Part shown: positions 44,395 through 53,490 of the stretch, one piece after another
How the letters are laid out: every line of letters begins with the position of its first letter
How positions within the stretch are numbered: position 1 is the first letter of the stretch
NCBI GenBank assembly: GCA_964540755.1
Contig: CAZIOB010000104.1
Coordinates: 11,629 to 75,628 of the forward strand
DNA: 64,000 bases
Source: JAAYJR01 sp964540755
GTDB taxonomy: Bacteria; Bacteroidota; Bacteroidia; Bacteroidales; Prolixibacteraceae
Direction: 5' to 3'
Notes under the pieces: generated by a model
Told to the model about the DNA's origin: nothing
Databases searched by the model: none
The model's input: the letters and a program-made list of their open reading frames with translations, nothing else
Translations under genes and position numbers: made by a program

Positions 44395-45245
44395 ATCTCT
44401 TCCAGGGCTGACTCTATTGTCGGATAATTAAAACTGAAGCCTGCCGATTCAAGAGCTTCAGGGATTATTGAGGGACTTTCAGTTAGCATGACGGACGATT
44501 CTCCAAAGATTATCTTAAGGGCAAAAGCAGGTATTGGAATTATTGCAGGCCTGTGTAATTTTTTTGCGAGTATCTTTGTGAAATATGCATTGGTTATCTC
44601 TTGCGGGGCAGCAAGATTAAAAATTTTATTCTGGGTAGAGCTTAATAATACAAAAGAAAATGCCCGTGCAAGGTCTTGTTCATGGATAAAGGGAAATGGC
44701 TGAATGCCAGTGCCTATTTTTCCCCCAATACCTAGCTTAAAAGGTAAATTAAGTTTCCTTATTACGGGCGATCCCTTACCTATAACCGGGGCTGACCGGA
44801 ATATTGTTAATGTTATATTTTTTGGAAGGCCCTCCCAGGCATCCTCCCATGCCCTCACTATTTTTCCCGGAAAACCTCTGTCATAATCCCTGCTCTGTTC
44901 ATTATGCACTTTTCCGGATAAATAAATACCTGTGGCAGATATTGCTATGACTTTTGAAAGCTGCGCCCCAGGAGGAAGTTTATTTATGGCATCAACAATA
45001 TTCTTTGTTGTTGTAACCCTGCTTTCATAAATCTCCCTTTTGTTATTTTTATTCCACCGTTTAAATATAGATGCGCCTGCCAGGTTAATAACAACATCCG
45101 CATCTTTGATATAATCAGTTAATTCATCTTTTTTCCCGTACAGAAGTTCACGGCCTATTGCCTCAACATGGTGTCCGTCAGATTTATATTTATTCGAGAC
45201 AATATTTCCGATATATCCTGAAGCGCCGGCAATCTTTATATTCAT
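44385..45245 (-). CDS. TIGR01777-family NAD-dependent epimerase/SDR
   Basis: A 286-residue extended short-chain dehydrogenase of the YfcH/TIGR01777 family. It starts with the Rossmann motif IKIAGASGYIGNIV. The domain of unknown function DUF1731 forms the C terminus (RPAIIPIPAFALKIIFGESSVML). It has ISATGIYL with the expected region but the canonical YxxxK Tyr/Lys pair of SDRs is not clear, as usual in this family. Role unknown; reported links include cell division inhibitor SulA-type naming, which is unreliable. The 3' end overlaps pckA by 10 bp on the other strand. Confidence 0.9.
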   Translation of the reverse strand: MNIKIAGASGYIGNIVSNKYKSDGHHVEAIGRELLYGKKDELTDYIKDADVVINLAGASIFKRWNKNNKREIYESRVTTTKNIVDAINKLPPGAQLSKVIAISATGIYLSGKVHNEQSRDYDRGFPGKIVRAWEDAWEGLPKNITLTIFRSAPVIGKGSPVIRKLNLPFKLGIGGKIGTGIQPFPFIHEQDLARAFSFVLLSSTQNKIFNLAAPQEITNAYFTKILAKKLHRPAIIPIPAFALKIIFGESSVMLTESPSIIPEALESAGFSFNYPTIESALEEIYG

Positions 45246-45569
45246 AATTTTGTAGTGTTTATAAAATTAGTTATATCAGAGCAATTTTTTTAGAACTGGC
45301 TGATGGAGTATTCTGTATTGATTAATAATATATAACTAAATTTAGTGATTAATAATGATTTGATCGAATATAATTTCCTAATTTCAGGATAACAATTATT
45401 TAATGTTCATTTTTTAAATAATATTGTCCCGGAATATAAGGTTTTGTTACCTTTACGTTCCAGAATGAGCTCTGCAATAAATATAATGGCCAGCTTCCTT
45501 CGGTGGCGTAAGATAAACATGAGTGAATGGCTGTGAGGTTATTTACAAAATACAGAAAACAGATTATTG
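45246..45569. other. Intergenic region upstream of the ClC gene
   Basis: About 320 bp between divergent genes. It contains a 23-codon frame (45465-45536, MSSAINIMASFLRWRK) of unknown merit, and TTTTGTTACC around 45445. I find neither a clean promoter pair nor a structure. Confidence 0.35.
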
Positions 45570-47375
45570 ATGTTTCGGATGTATAAAATAGTGCTAAGAA
45601 AAAATCTGAGGGATTGGCTCAATAAACTTATTGTATGGCGTATTGCAAGAATCAGTGAACGTCATTTTTTATATATTTTAAGTTTGTTTATTGGGATCTT
45701 CAGCGGATTGGCAGCATTAATTCTAAAAAATGCAATTCATTATGGGGCTCATTGGCTTACGAGCTGGTTTCACGAAGGATCAATAAGTTTCATGTATCTT
45801 GTTTATCCGCTAATTGGAATTTTCCTGACTGTGCTTTTTGTGAGGTTTGTTGTTAAAGATAATATCGGGCATGGCGTTACAAAAATTTTATATTCCATAT
45901 CGAGACAAGGAAGCCGTTTGAAAAAACATAATATCTGGTCCTCAATGGTAGCCAGTTTCCTGACGATCGGTTTCGGGGGTTCGGTAGGAGCAGAGGCGCC
46001 GATAGTGTTCACGGGGGCATCTATCGGTTCTAACCTGGGACGAATGTTCAAGCTTGAGTACAAGTATGTAACCTTGATGGTAGGTTGTGGATCTGCAGGA
46101 GCAATAGCCGGCATATTTAATGCCCCTATCGCCGGTATAGTATTCACTCTTGAAGTACTTATGCTTGATCTTACGATGGCTTACCTTATTCCTCTTTTGA
46201 TATCAGCCATTTCAGCAACCATAATCTCATATTTTTTTATGGGGGAAGAAGTTCTGCTCAGATTTTCACAGATTACCCCGTTTTCAGTTGACACTTTTTG
46301 GTTTTATATTTTGTTAGGAGTATTTACAGGTCTGCTCGGAATATATTTCACAAGGATGACCATGTTTCTGGAGAATAAGTTCAGGCATATCAGGTCATGG
46401 TTCGGAAGATTAATAGTTGGTGGAATTATAATGGGACTGCTTGTATTTATTTTTCCTCCGTTATGGGGGGAAGGCTATATGGATATAGCAGATATCTTCC
46501 GGGGAGAAGGCGTCACATTATTAAATAATTCGATATTTTTCGGCTGGAAGGATAACAATTATCTTATATTGCTTTTTCTTGTCGGCATACTGATTTTTAA
46601 AGTTATTGCTATGGTCGCAACTACCGGTTCAGGAGGAGTAGGAGGTATTTTTGCGCCTACACTCTTCATGGGCGCTATATCAGGATATTTTTTTTCAATG
46701 TTGCTAAACAATATACAGGGTGTCGGTCTGCCGGAAGATAATTTTACTCTGGCAGGAATGGCCGGAATGATGGCTGCTGTTATGCATGCCCCTCTCACTG
46801 CAATTTTCCTGACTGCCGAAATTACAAGGGGTTATAGCCTTTTTATCCCTTTAATACTGACTTCCACGATTGCATATGTAACTATAATGAGATTTGAACC
46901 ACATTCTGTTTATACAAAGAGGCTGGCTCAGACTGGCGATCTGATTACTCATCATAAAGATAAAGCCGTTCTGCGGCTTATGGAAGTTCGTAAATTGATA
47001 GAAACCGATTTTGAAATACTTTCACCTGATGCAAAACTCAGAGATCTTGCAAAGGCAATTTCCCGTTCCCACAGAAACCTTTTTCCTGTGGTTGATAGTG
47101 AAGGCACAATTAAAGGAATGGTTAAGTTATCAGAGGTGAAAAACCTGATATTTGAGCATGAACTGTATGATAAGATATATGTAAAAGACCTGATGTATAT
47201 GCCGGAACATTATATCTCCCCTTATGACAGTATGGAGACTGTTGCCGAGAAATTTGAAACATCAGGCCGTTTTAATCTCGCAGTTATTGAAGATGGTAAA
47301 TATCTGGGATTTATTTCCCGCGCTAAGGTATTTTCGAAATACAGAAAAACTCTGCAGAATTTTTCACATGATTAA
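45570..47375 (+). CDS. ClC-family chloride channel/transporter with two CBS domains
   Basis: About 601 residues. A ClC core (residues about 30-440) is followed by a CBS pair (about 460-590, with MEVRKLIETDFEILSPDAKL and LMYMPEHYISPYDSMETVAE). An in-frame TTG lies one codon upstream of the ATG at 45570; I use the ATG. The anion filter motif is GFGGSVGAEAPIV, where classical ClCs have GxEGP; the gating Glu is kept and the second Gly is replaced by Ala. The further motif is TGSGGVGGIFAPTLFMGA (GxFxP). Whether it is a channel or H+/Cl- or F- exchanger is open; the CBS domains suggest nucleotide regulation. It converges with the isomerase-like gene, 3 bp apart. Confidence 0.9.
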   Translation: MFRMYKIVLRKNLRDWLNKLIVWRIARISERHFLYILSLFIGIFSGLAALILKNAIHYGAHWLTSWFHEGSISFMYLVYPLIGIFLTVLFVRFVVKDNIGHGVTKILYSISRQGSRLKKHNIWSSMVASFLTIGFGGSVGAEAPIVFTGASIGSNLGRMFKLEYKYVTLMVGCGSAGAIAGIFNAPIAGIVFTLEVLMLDLTMAYLIPLLISAISATIISYFFMGEEVLLRFSQITPFSVDTFWFYILLGVFTGLLGIYFTRMTMFLENKFRHIRSWFGRLIVGGIIMGLLVFIFPPLWGEGYMDIADIFRGEGVTLLNNSIFFGWKDNNYLILLFLVGILIFKVIAMVATTGSGGVGGIFAPTLFMGAISGYFFSMLLNNIQGVGLPEDNFTLAGMAGMMAAVMHAPLTAIFLTAEITRGYSLFIPLILTSTIAYVTIMRFEPHSVYTKRLAQTGDLITHHKDKAVLRLMEVRKLIETDFEILSPDAKLRDLAKAISRSHRNLFPVVDSEGTIKGMVKLSEVKNLIFEHELYDKIYVKDLMYMPEHYISPYDSMETVAEKFETSGRFNLAVIEDGKYLGFISRAKVFSKYRKTLQNFSHD

Positions 47376-47378
47376 TAG

Positions 47379-48242
47379 TTATTCAACAAATGAAGCATTT
47401 TTCAAATAATTAAAACTCATTTCAATACTTTCAAAGGCATCAAGATCTTTGAAACTGTCCTGCTCTACATAGAACATCTCCATGCCTGCAATCTCTTTTG
47501 CTTCAAAAATACTTTCAAAATCAATTCTGCCGCTGCCGACAGGTGCAAAAAACATATCTTCTGTTTTTACCATATCTTTAAGGTGATATATTTCAAAACG
47601 GCCGGGGAATTTTTTCATATATTCAACAGGATCATATCCGCCGCGGGTTACCCAGTACACATCAATTTCAAATGTTACAAGCGAAGGATCAGTTTCTGAG
47701 ATAAGGATATCCATGCCGGTCTGCCCGTTCATATTTTCGAATTCAAATGCGTGATTATGGTAGCCAAACCGTATATCATATTTTTTAGCTATTTCGCCTA
47801 TTTTATTGAATTTTTCCGCTGTGGCTTTATAGCCGTCAATATTTGTGCGGAAATTTTCAGCAAGGTAAGGATATATGACATATTTACATCCTGCTTCGGC
47901 TGAATCTGTGAAGATCTTTTCCGCATCGGCAGGTTCAACTATACTGTGACTGCTGGTAAGTGGCATGCCAAGTCCTTTTACCTTTTCCGAAAAAGCTTTT
48001 GGAGACATACCGTAGAATGTACCATCAGAGAGACTGTATCCAGCGGCTTCAAGAGAATTGTAACCTATCTCTGCCAGTCTGTTTAGAGTCATGTCCAAAT
48101 CCTGTTTAATTTTGTCACGAACTGTATAGAGTTGTAATCCTATTGTTTTTTCTTTTGTTCCCGAACAGGAAAATAACGGACTTAACATACTGGCTGCTGC
48201 AAAGGCAGTGGTTGTCTTAAGAAAATTACGTCGATCAGTCAT
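47379..48242 (-). CDS. Sugar phosphate isomerase/epimerase-like TIM-barrel protein, exported
   Basis: A 287-residue AP-endonuclease-2-type TIM barrel. Its N terminus has both a twin-arginine pattern (DRRNFLKTTTAFAA) and a lipobox LFSC (Cys about residue 26), so it is probably a TAT-exported lipoprotein. The barrel contains IGLQLYTVRDKIKQD, FGYHNHAFEFEN with a metal-binding His/Glu set, VTFEIDVYWVTRGGYDP and FEIYHLKDM. Such proteins in Bacteroidota sit near Gfo/Idh/MocA oxidoreductases for sugar conversion; here the nearest such gene is 38 kb away, so the pathway is not given. Substrate unknown. Confidence 0.88.
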   Translation of the reverse strand: MTDRRNFLKTTTAFAAASMLSPLFSCSGTKEKTIGLQLYTVRDKIKQDLDMTLNRLAEIGYNSLEAAGYSLSDGTFYGMSPKAFSEKVKGLGMPLTSSHSIVEPADAEKIFTDSAEAGCKYVIYPYLAENFRTNIDGYKATAEKFNKIGEIAKKYDIRFGYHNHAFEFENMNGQTGMDILISETDPSLVTFEIDVYWVTRGGYDPVEYMKKFPGRFEIYHLKDMVKTEDMFFAPVGSGRIDFESIFEAKEIAGMEMFYVEQDSFKDLDAFESIEMSFNYLKNASFVE

Positions 48243-48387
48243 TTTTTAATATTTTGTATGTGATTAATTAAATTAAAATTTAGAAACATTATGCTTATTC
48301 GAATTTACAATCAATTTTTTAAATTAATGACATATGTTTAAGAAATTATTATAATAAACCTTATTAAGTAATCTCCGCATCATGTTT

Positions 48388-48897
48388 TTAATCTTTGGCA
48401 GGTGTTATATCTATCATATTAGTTACATATATGAGCGTATTGTACGGAGGAATAATTCCTGCGCCGTTATTACCATATGCTAAATGCGATGGTATGATAA
48501 TATCAAAATTGGAGTCTTTGTTCATATGGCCTATACCGTCTTGTAACCCTTGTATCATATCTGCCTCTTCATATATTAATTTCCAGATACCATTTGGATG
48601 ATAGTCGTTCGAAGTTTCAAACAGTTTTCCACTCATGAAGTAACCCCGGTAACTAATATAACAGGTATCGCCTGCTTCAGGGAAAGGCCCTTCCCCTTCC
48701 TTGCGGACTATATAAAAAACGCCAATATCGGTTGTATCAACATCATAACCGTCAGCTTCCTTTTTTAAAAGAAAATTGTTAAGCTCGGCCATCTCCTGTT
48801 CCAGTGTGCGTGGCTCTGGCTCACCCTCTTCTTTTTTACAGGATAAACAAATTAAAAGAAATAAAATTAACAGAAGGGTAATGTCTTTTTTTATCAT
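48388..48897 (-). CDS. FKBP-type peptidyl-prolyl isomerase lipoprotein
   Basis: A lipoprotein with an FKBP domain. I start at 48897 (MIKKDITLLLILFLLICLSC), because the frame from 48939 adds a leader inconsistent with a signal peptide. The lipobox is CLSC (Cys about residue 20), followed by KKEEGEPEPR. The FKBP domain, about residues 60-165, has AGDTCYISYRGYFMSGKLFE, MIQGLQDGIGHMNKDSNFDIIIPSHLAYGN, the typical GLxxG/FxIPxxLAYG elements. About 169 residues. Anchored to a membrane facing the periplasm, it probably helps folding of exported proteins. It is isolated; an orphan terminator lies just upstream. Confidence 0.92.
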   Translation of the reverse strand: MIKKDITLLLILFLLICLSCKKEEGEPEPRTLEQEMAELNNFLLKKEADGYDVDTTDIGVFYIVRKEGEGPFPEAGDTCYISYRGYFMSGKLFETSNDYHPNGIWKLIYEEADMIQGLQDGIGHMNKDSNFDIIIPSHLAYGNNGAGIIPPYNTLIYVTNMIDITPAKD

Positions 48898-48961
48898 TAT
48901 GCACATTTTTATGGCATTTAAAAAATTGATGATATACAAAATTACGATAAGTAGATGAAAC

Positions 48962-48994
48962 TAAAAAATAATCCCGGCGCGTCTTGCCGGGATT
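48962..48994 (-). terminator. Intrinsic terminator, orphan
   Basis: Perfect 9-bp stem AATCCCGGC / GCCGGGATT with a 7-base loop (48970-48994), followed on the minus strand by ATTTTTTAG. There is no T-run on the plus side, so it terminates leftward transcription. It sits upstream, not downstream, of the FKBP gene. Confidence 0.8.
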
Positions 48995-49093
48995 ACTCAA
49001 TAATCTTTAAAAGCGACTATTTGGTTTTAAAAAGGGTTTGTAACGTACAAACATAAATACATTTATTGATTTTATTTATTGCTTTATGTCTGA
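48962..49093 (-). ncRNA. Candidate short independent transcript (sRNA or mini-gene)
   Basis: The region upstream of the FKBP gene holds a strong terminator on the minus strand that does not follow any gene. A promoter-like pair lies 100 bp before it on the same strand (49099-49129), giving a predicted RNA of about 130 nt. The transcript would include a 15-codon frame (49007-49054, MFVRYKPFLKPNSRF) ending ten bases before the hairpin. I cannot say if the product is the RNA or the peptide, nor whether it runs on into the FKBP gene as an attenuated leader. Confidence 0.4.
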
Positions 49094-49098
49094 TATAT

Positions 49099-49129
49099 CA
49101 GGTATAAAAAACTGATATTTGCCTTCAAA
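49099..49129 (-). promoter_or_regulatory. Putative promoter of the orphan transcript
   Basis: On the minus strand TTTG (49126-49129) is followed after exactly 19 bp by TATACCTG (49099-49106), close to TTTG-N19-TAnnTTTG with two mismatches in the -7 box. Just downstream lies the 10-bp palindrome TGATATATCA. Confidence 0.4.
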
Positions 49130-49287
49130 AAATCTTATTTTTTTTTTGTTTTGTTAGAAACCTTTAAAAAAATTTTTTAAATAACATATATAAAGAACCG
49201 ATAATTGCATATTTTCGTAAATTAAGTATGATATAATATAGGCGAAAAAATCAGATTGCTTATTTTGTATCGTGATAAAGAATAATT

Positions 49288-50364
49288 ATGGCGACATTAC
49301 TTGTCTTTTTTGTTATATCGATAGTAACTTCTTTTTTTTGCTCCATGTGGGAGGCTGTTATATTAAGCATTACCCCTTCCTTTATAAGCCGGATGTATGA
49401 AGAAAAACCACATATCGGAAAATCATTGCTTAAAATGAAAGATGATATTGATAAACCCTTGTCTGCAATCCTGACTTTAAATACAATTGCACATACTGTC
49501 GGGGCAATGGGGGTAGGTATCCAGGCGGGGAAATTATTCGGCACTCACTATTTTAATTTCTTTTTTATTGAAGTAACCTATGAATCTTTTATTGCGGGAG
49601 CTATGACTCTCGCCATACTTGTCCTGTCAGAAATTATCCCCAAAACAGTGGGAGCTAATTTCTGGAAGCAGCTTACCCCTTTCACTGTCCGTTCTCTTGA
49701 GATACTTTTAATTGCTCTTGCTCCGTTTGTATGGTTAAGTAAGTTGATAACCAGACTTGTAAAAACAGAAAAAGGCCGCAGTGTCCTAAGTCGTGCTGAT
49801 TTTGCTGCAATGGCCGATGCCGGACTAAGAAGCGGAGCGCTTGACAGGGAAGAGAAATCGATTATTCAGAATCTTTTGCGCCTGGAAAAAATAAAGGTCA
49901 GGGATATAATGACTCCCCGTTCAGTCATCAACATGGTTGATGAGGAGATGACCATGAAAGAAATATATGATGAACTAAAGCCGATGGCATTTTCACGCAT
50001 CCCTATTTTTCATGAACATCCTGATAATGTGACAGGAGTGATATTGAAAGACAACATTCTTGAAAATCTTGCACAGGACAGGCACAGTGTAAAGGCTGCA
50101 GAGCTCAAGCGTGATATATTGTTTGTAGAGGATAATTTTTCTGTGGCAAAACTTATGGATACATTTATTTTTAACAAGGAGCACCTTGCTATGGTGGCAG
50201 ATGATTTCGGTAGTGTCGTGGGACTGGTTACCATGGAAGATCTTTTCGAGACTTTACTTGGCCTCGAGATCGTGGATGAATCAGATAAAGTGGAAGATTT
50301 ACAGAAGCTTGCGCTTGAAAGATGGGGGAAAAGAGCTAACAAGAGTATGATCAAACCTGAATAG
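49288..50364 (+). CDS. CNNM/CBS-domain membrane protein (HlyC/CorC-related) without CorC domain
   Basis: A 358-residue protein with an N-terminal CNNM/DUF21 membrane domain of about four helices (1-175: WEAVILSITPSFISRMYEE, AMTLAILVLSEIIPKTVGANFWKQL with its EIIPK signature) and a CBS pair (about 195-335: VRDIMTPRSVINMV, AMVADDFGSVVGLVTMEDLFETLLG). The small C-terminal CorC_HlyC domain of the longer relatives is lacking; the chain ends soon after CBS2. Members transport or regulate Mg2+ or similar divalent ions. The old name hemolysin is misleading. It is followed by the PPi-PFK gene in the same direction after 145 bp. Confidence 0.9.
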   Translation: MATLLVFFVISIVTSFFCSMWEAVILSITPSFISRMYEEKPHIGKSLLKMKDDIDKPLSAILTLNTIAHTVGAMGVGIQAGKLFGTHYFNFFFIEVTYESFIAGAMTLAILVLSEIIPKTVGANFWKQLTPFTVRSLEILLIALAPFVWLSKLITRLVKTEKGRSVLSRADFAAMADAGLRSGALDREEKSIIQNLLRLEKIKVRDIMTPRSVINMVDEEMTMKEIYDELKPMAFSRIPIFHEHPDNVTGVILKDNILENLAQDRHSVKAAELKRDILFVEDNFSVAKLMDTFIFNKEHLAMVADDFGSVVGLVTMEDLFETLLGLEIVDESDKVEDLQKLALERWGKRANKSMIKPE

Positions 50365-50508
50365 TTATTCTATTAACTACAATTATAACATCCACATAAA
50401 ATCTTTTAATTTTATTTTAAATCAGTTACAAGAATCAACCTCTGAAATTTTTTGCTTATTATTTTAATTATTTTTGATGCAATAATAAAATTATAATACA
50501 AATTAGTT

Positions 50509-52164
50509 ATGATTATTAGTCCCTTACAAAAAGAAAGAGCTAAGTATCAGCCTAAGTTGCCTCTTTCGCTGCGTTTTGCAATAAGACTGGTTGAAGGAGA
50601 AAAAACTAAATCGGCAGCTGATAATGATGAAATTCAGAAATTATTTCCTATTACTTACGGGATGCCTTTGATCACATTTGAAAAAGGATCGGATGTTATT
50701 GAAAGGTCACCTGTAAATGTAGGTGTTATCCTTTCAGGCGGACAGGCACCGGGCGGGCATAATGTTATTTCAGGAATTTTCGACGGAATTAAAAATGTTC
50801 ATCCTGAAAGTAAACTCTATGGATTTCTGGGAGGGCCTGCAGGATTGACAGATCATAAATATTTTGAGTTGACGAAAGAAATAATTGACGAATACCGGAA
50901 TACGGGGGGTTTTGATATTATCGGTTCCGGACGTACAAAGCTTGAAGAAGAGTGGCAATTTGATAAAGGACTTGAAATAGCCCGGAAGCTTGGACTTAAT
51001 GCCCTGGTAATTATTGGTGGTGATGATTCTAATACAAATGCCTGTGTACTTGCCGAATATTATGCAAAAATCAATGCAGGCATACAGGTAATAGGCTGTC
51101 CCAAAACCATTGATGGTGATTTGAAAAACGAAATCATTGAAACATCTTTTGGTTTTGATACTGCCACTAAAGTTTACTCAGAACTGATCGGAAATATAGA
51201 ACGGGATGCCAACTCGGCAAAAAAATATTGGCATTTCATAAAATTGATGGGACGCTCAGCTTCGCATATTTGTCTGGAATGCGCACTTAAAACACATCCC
51301 AATATAGCGTTGATTTCAGAAGAAGTTGCCGGGGAAAAACAAACTCTTGACGAGATTGTTGATTATATAACCGATATAGTTGCCAGAAGGTCTGAATCAG
51401 GCAAAAATTTTGGTGTTGCTCTTATTCCGGAAGGACTTATAGAGTTCATTCCTGAGATGAAAGATCTGATCGCAGAGCTGAATGATCTGTTGGCGGAAGG
51501 GACATCTACCGGCAATGAGTTTAAGAAGCTGGATCCCGATGAGTCTGCAGAATGGATTGCTTCACACCTGGACGATGAATCTTCAGAATTATTCAAGTCG
51601 CTGCCTGCTGAAATTGCCAATCAGTTGACACTTGATCGTGATCCTCACGGGAATGTCCAGGTTTCACTGATTGAAACTGAAAAATTGTTGGGAGAAATGG
51701 TGAAAAGCAGGCTCAGTATTATGAAAAAGAATGGAGAGTTCAAAGGCAGTTTTAAAACACAATATCATTTTTTTGGATACGAAGGTCGTTGTTCCGCTCC
51801 ATCTAATTTTGATGCTGATTATTGCTATTCACTTGGATATACAGCATCATATCTGATTGCAGAAGGAAAAACAGGTTATATGGCATCTGTCAGAAATCTC
51901 ACTGCCCCGGCAGATGAGTGGATAGCAGGAGGTGTTCCTGTGACGATGATGATGAACCTTGAAAAGCGTCATGGTAATTTGAAGCCGGTGATACAGAAAG
52001 CATTGGTGAAACTCGATGATGAGCCTTTCAAATATTTAGATAATAAACGTGAAGAATGGGCGATGCAGAATAGTTATATATATCCCGGCCCAATCCAGTA
52101 TTTTGGCCCTTCTTCAGTATGTGACCAGACTACGGAAACACTGAAACTTGAAAAATCCTCTTAA
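50509..52164 (+). CDS. Diphosphate-fructose-6-phosphate 1-phosphotransferase (PPi-PFK)
   Basis: A 551-residue phosphofructokinase of the long, plant-type PFP group. It interconverts fructose-6-phosphate and fructose-1,6-bisphosphate using pyrophosphate, so it is reversible. The Asp in IIGGDDSNTNACV (about 168-180), where ATP enzymes have GGDGS, and the Lys of CPKTIDGDLKN (about 205-215), where ATP enzymes have PGTID, both mark PPi use. Further MGRSASHICLECAL. Bacteroidota often use this enzyme in place of, or beside, ATP-PFK. A strong bidirectional terminator (52222-52268) follows. Confidence 0.95.
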   Translation: MIISPLQKERAKYQPKLPLSLRFAIRLVEGEKTKSAADNDEIQKLFPITYGMPLITFEKGSDVIERSPVNVGVILSGGQAPGGHNVISGIFDGIKNVHPESKLYGFLGGPAGLTDHKYFELTKEIIDEYRNTGGFDIIGSGRTKLEEEWQFDKGLEIARKLGLNALVIIGGDDSNTNACVLAEYYAKINAGIQVIGCPKTIDGDLKNEIIETSFGFDTATKVYSELIGNIERDANSAKKYWHFIKLMGRSASHICLECALKTHPNIALISEEVAGEKQTLDEIVDYITDIVARRSESGKNFGVALIPEGLIEFIPEMKDLIAELNDLLAEGTSTGNEFKKLDPDESAEWIASHLDDESSELFKSLPAEIANQLTLDRDPHGNVQVSLIETEKLLGEMVKSRLSIMKKNGEFKGSFKTQYHFFGYEGRCSAPSNFDADYCYSLGYTASYLIAEGKTGYMASVRNLTAPADEWIAGGVPVTMMMNLEKRHGNLKPVIQKALVKLDDEPFKYLDNKREEWAMQNSYIYPGPIQYFGPSSVCDQTTETLKLEKSS

Positions 52165-52221
52165 TAAGGATTTGAACTTATATACCTGAGTTGCTTTCCT
52201 GCTGTTTAGGGGACAGTTTTG

Positions 52222-52268
52222 AAAAAAATATCCCTTTCCTTATTTAACAAAAGAAAGGGATATTTTTT
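52222..52268. terminator. Bidirectional intrinsic terminator
   Basis: Long inverted repeat AAAAAATATCCCTTTC (52222-52239) and GAAAGGGATATTTTTT (52253-52268), loop of about 13 bases, with A-run and T-run on each side. It ends both the PPi-PFK gene from the left and the small outer-membrane protein gene from the right. Confidence 0.9.
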
Positions 52269-52285
52269 TTGGGTTAAATATTTTT

Positions 52286-52750
52286 TCAGAAAATATAACG
52301 TATTGAAAGGGCTACCTGGTCAGGGAGAAACTCTGTATGTCCAATAATGCTGAATGTTGGTTTCCAGTCCAGACTGATATTAAATGGGACAGGTTTAAAG
52401 TTGTATTCCATTCCTATTATACCGTCAACTCCGAGGAAGGTATAATTTTCTATATTGTTATCACTTTTTTCCCCCCTCCAGGAACCAATATGTCCACCGA
52501 ATCCGTAATACCAGTGAAGACGCTCAACGTTGAAGGCCTGGTCGTGTATTTCATACAGGCCTGTTATATTAAACCCGTTCCATCTGGTAACAATCAATCC
52601 TTCCAGAGCTTTATTCTCAGTAATAAAATGTTTTATTGTCAGTCCATTATATAATCCTAACCTTAAACCGATACCGGTGTTATAGTCATGGCCCTTTGAA
52701 ATCAGACTGATAGTCATAAAGATCGATAGTGCAAATATTAATTTTCTCAT
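52286..52750 (-). CDS. Small outer-membrane beta-barrel-like protein
   Basis: A 154-residue protein with a signal peptide (MRKLIFALSIFMTISLISKG) and alternating beta-strand pattern: NTGIGLRLGLYNGLTIKHFI, HWYYGFGGHIGSW, FLGVDGIIGMEYNFKPVPFNIS, and the terminal LSIRYIF ending in Phe, as typical of barrels inserted by BamA. About eight strands are possible. No known family comes to mind apart from the porin-family opacity-like group. It faces the terminator shared with PPi-PFK. No functional hint from the neighbours. Confidence 0.72.
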   Translation of the reverse strand: MRKLIFALSIFMTISLISKGHDYNTGIGLRLGLYNGLTIKHFITENKALEGLIVTRWNGFNITGLYEIHDQAFNVERLHWYYGFGGHIGSWRGEKSDNNIENYTFLGVDGIIGMEYNFKPVPFNISLDWKPTFSIIGHTEFLPDQVALSIRYIF

Positions 52751-52842
52751 GTGTCTAAAAATTTATGAATTAACTGTCAAAAATTATGTAATTATTTTCT
52801 TTCTTTTAATCAAGATTCAAATTTATTTCAGGAATTAAAAAT

Positions 52843-53490
52843 TTACTGGTTAAAGACAAATGAAATTATATTGGCTCCCATCATCAGGGCAATTTCCCGC
52901 ACTTCAGGAGGATCATTATGGACAGCTTTATCCTCCCATCCGTCCCCAAGATCCGATTCGTACGTATAAAGGCAAACCAGCCTGTCATTTATAAATATCC
53001 CGAATGCTTGCGGAGGTTTATTATCATGTTCATGTATTTTCGGAATTCCTTTATCAAAAATATATTTCTGGTGAAAAATTGGATGAGAGGCAGGCAATTC
53101 CACAAGTTCTTTATCAGGAAATACCTTTTTTATCTCTCTCCTGAAATATTCATCAAGGCCGTAATTGTCATCTACATGCAGAAAACCACCGGCTTCAAGA
53201 TATGTCCTCAGATTGGCGGCTTCATTTTCCGAAAGGACGATATTCCCGTGACCGGTAAGGTGAATAAACGGAAAATTGAAAATTTCCCGGCTTCCTATTT
53301 CAATTGTTGAGGGCTCGGGATTGATATCAGTACCAAGTTTTTTATTACAGAAATCTATCAGGTTGGGCAAAGCAGTAGGATCTGCATACCAGTCCCCTCC
53401 ACCGCTATATTTTGCAAGTGCAATTTTTACCCCCTGTCCGTTACAGCCGATATTGCCGGCAATAAATAAAAACATCAGTATTATTCTCAT
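52843..53490 (-). CDS. DUF4159 family secreted protein
   Basis: A 215-residue exported protein of the DUF4159 family. The signal peptide is short (MRIILMFLFIAGNIGCNGQG), with GC that could make a lipobox (IGC, Cys about residue 16), so it may be a lipoprotein. The body is a class-I amidotransferase-like Rossmann fold without the Cys nucleophile: FPFIHLTGHGNIVLSE and NLRTYLEAGGFLHVDDNYGLDEYF. Such domains occur with BatA/MoxR-type cell-envelope gene clusters in other Bacteroidota. Here it is separate. Function unknown. Confidence 0.86.
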   Translation of the reverse strand: MRIILMFLFIAGNIGCNGQGVKIALAKYSGGGDWYADPTALPNLIDFCNKKLGTDINPEPSTIEIGSREIFNFPFIHLTGHGNIVLSENEAANLRTYLEAGGFLHVDDNYGLDEYFRREIKKVFPDKELVELPASHPIFHQKYIFDKGIPKIHEHDNKPPQAFGIFINDRLVCLYTYESDLGDGWEDKAVHNDPPEVREIALMMGANIISFVFNQ

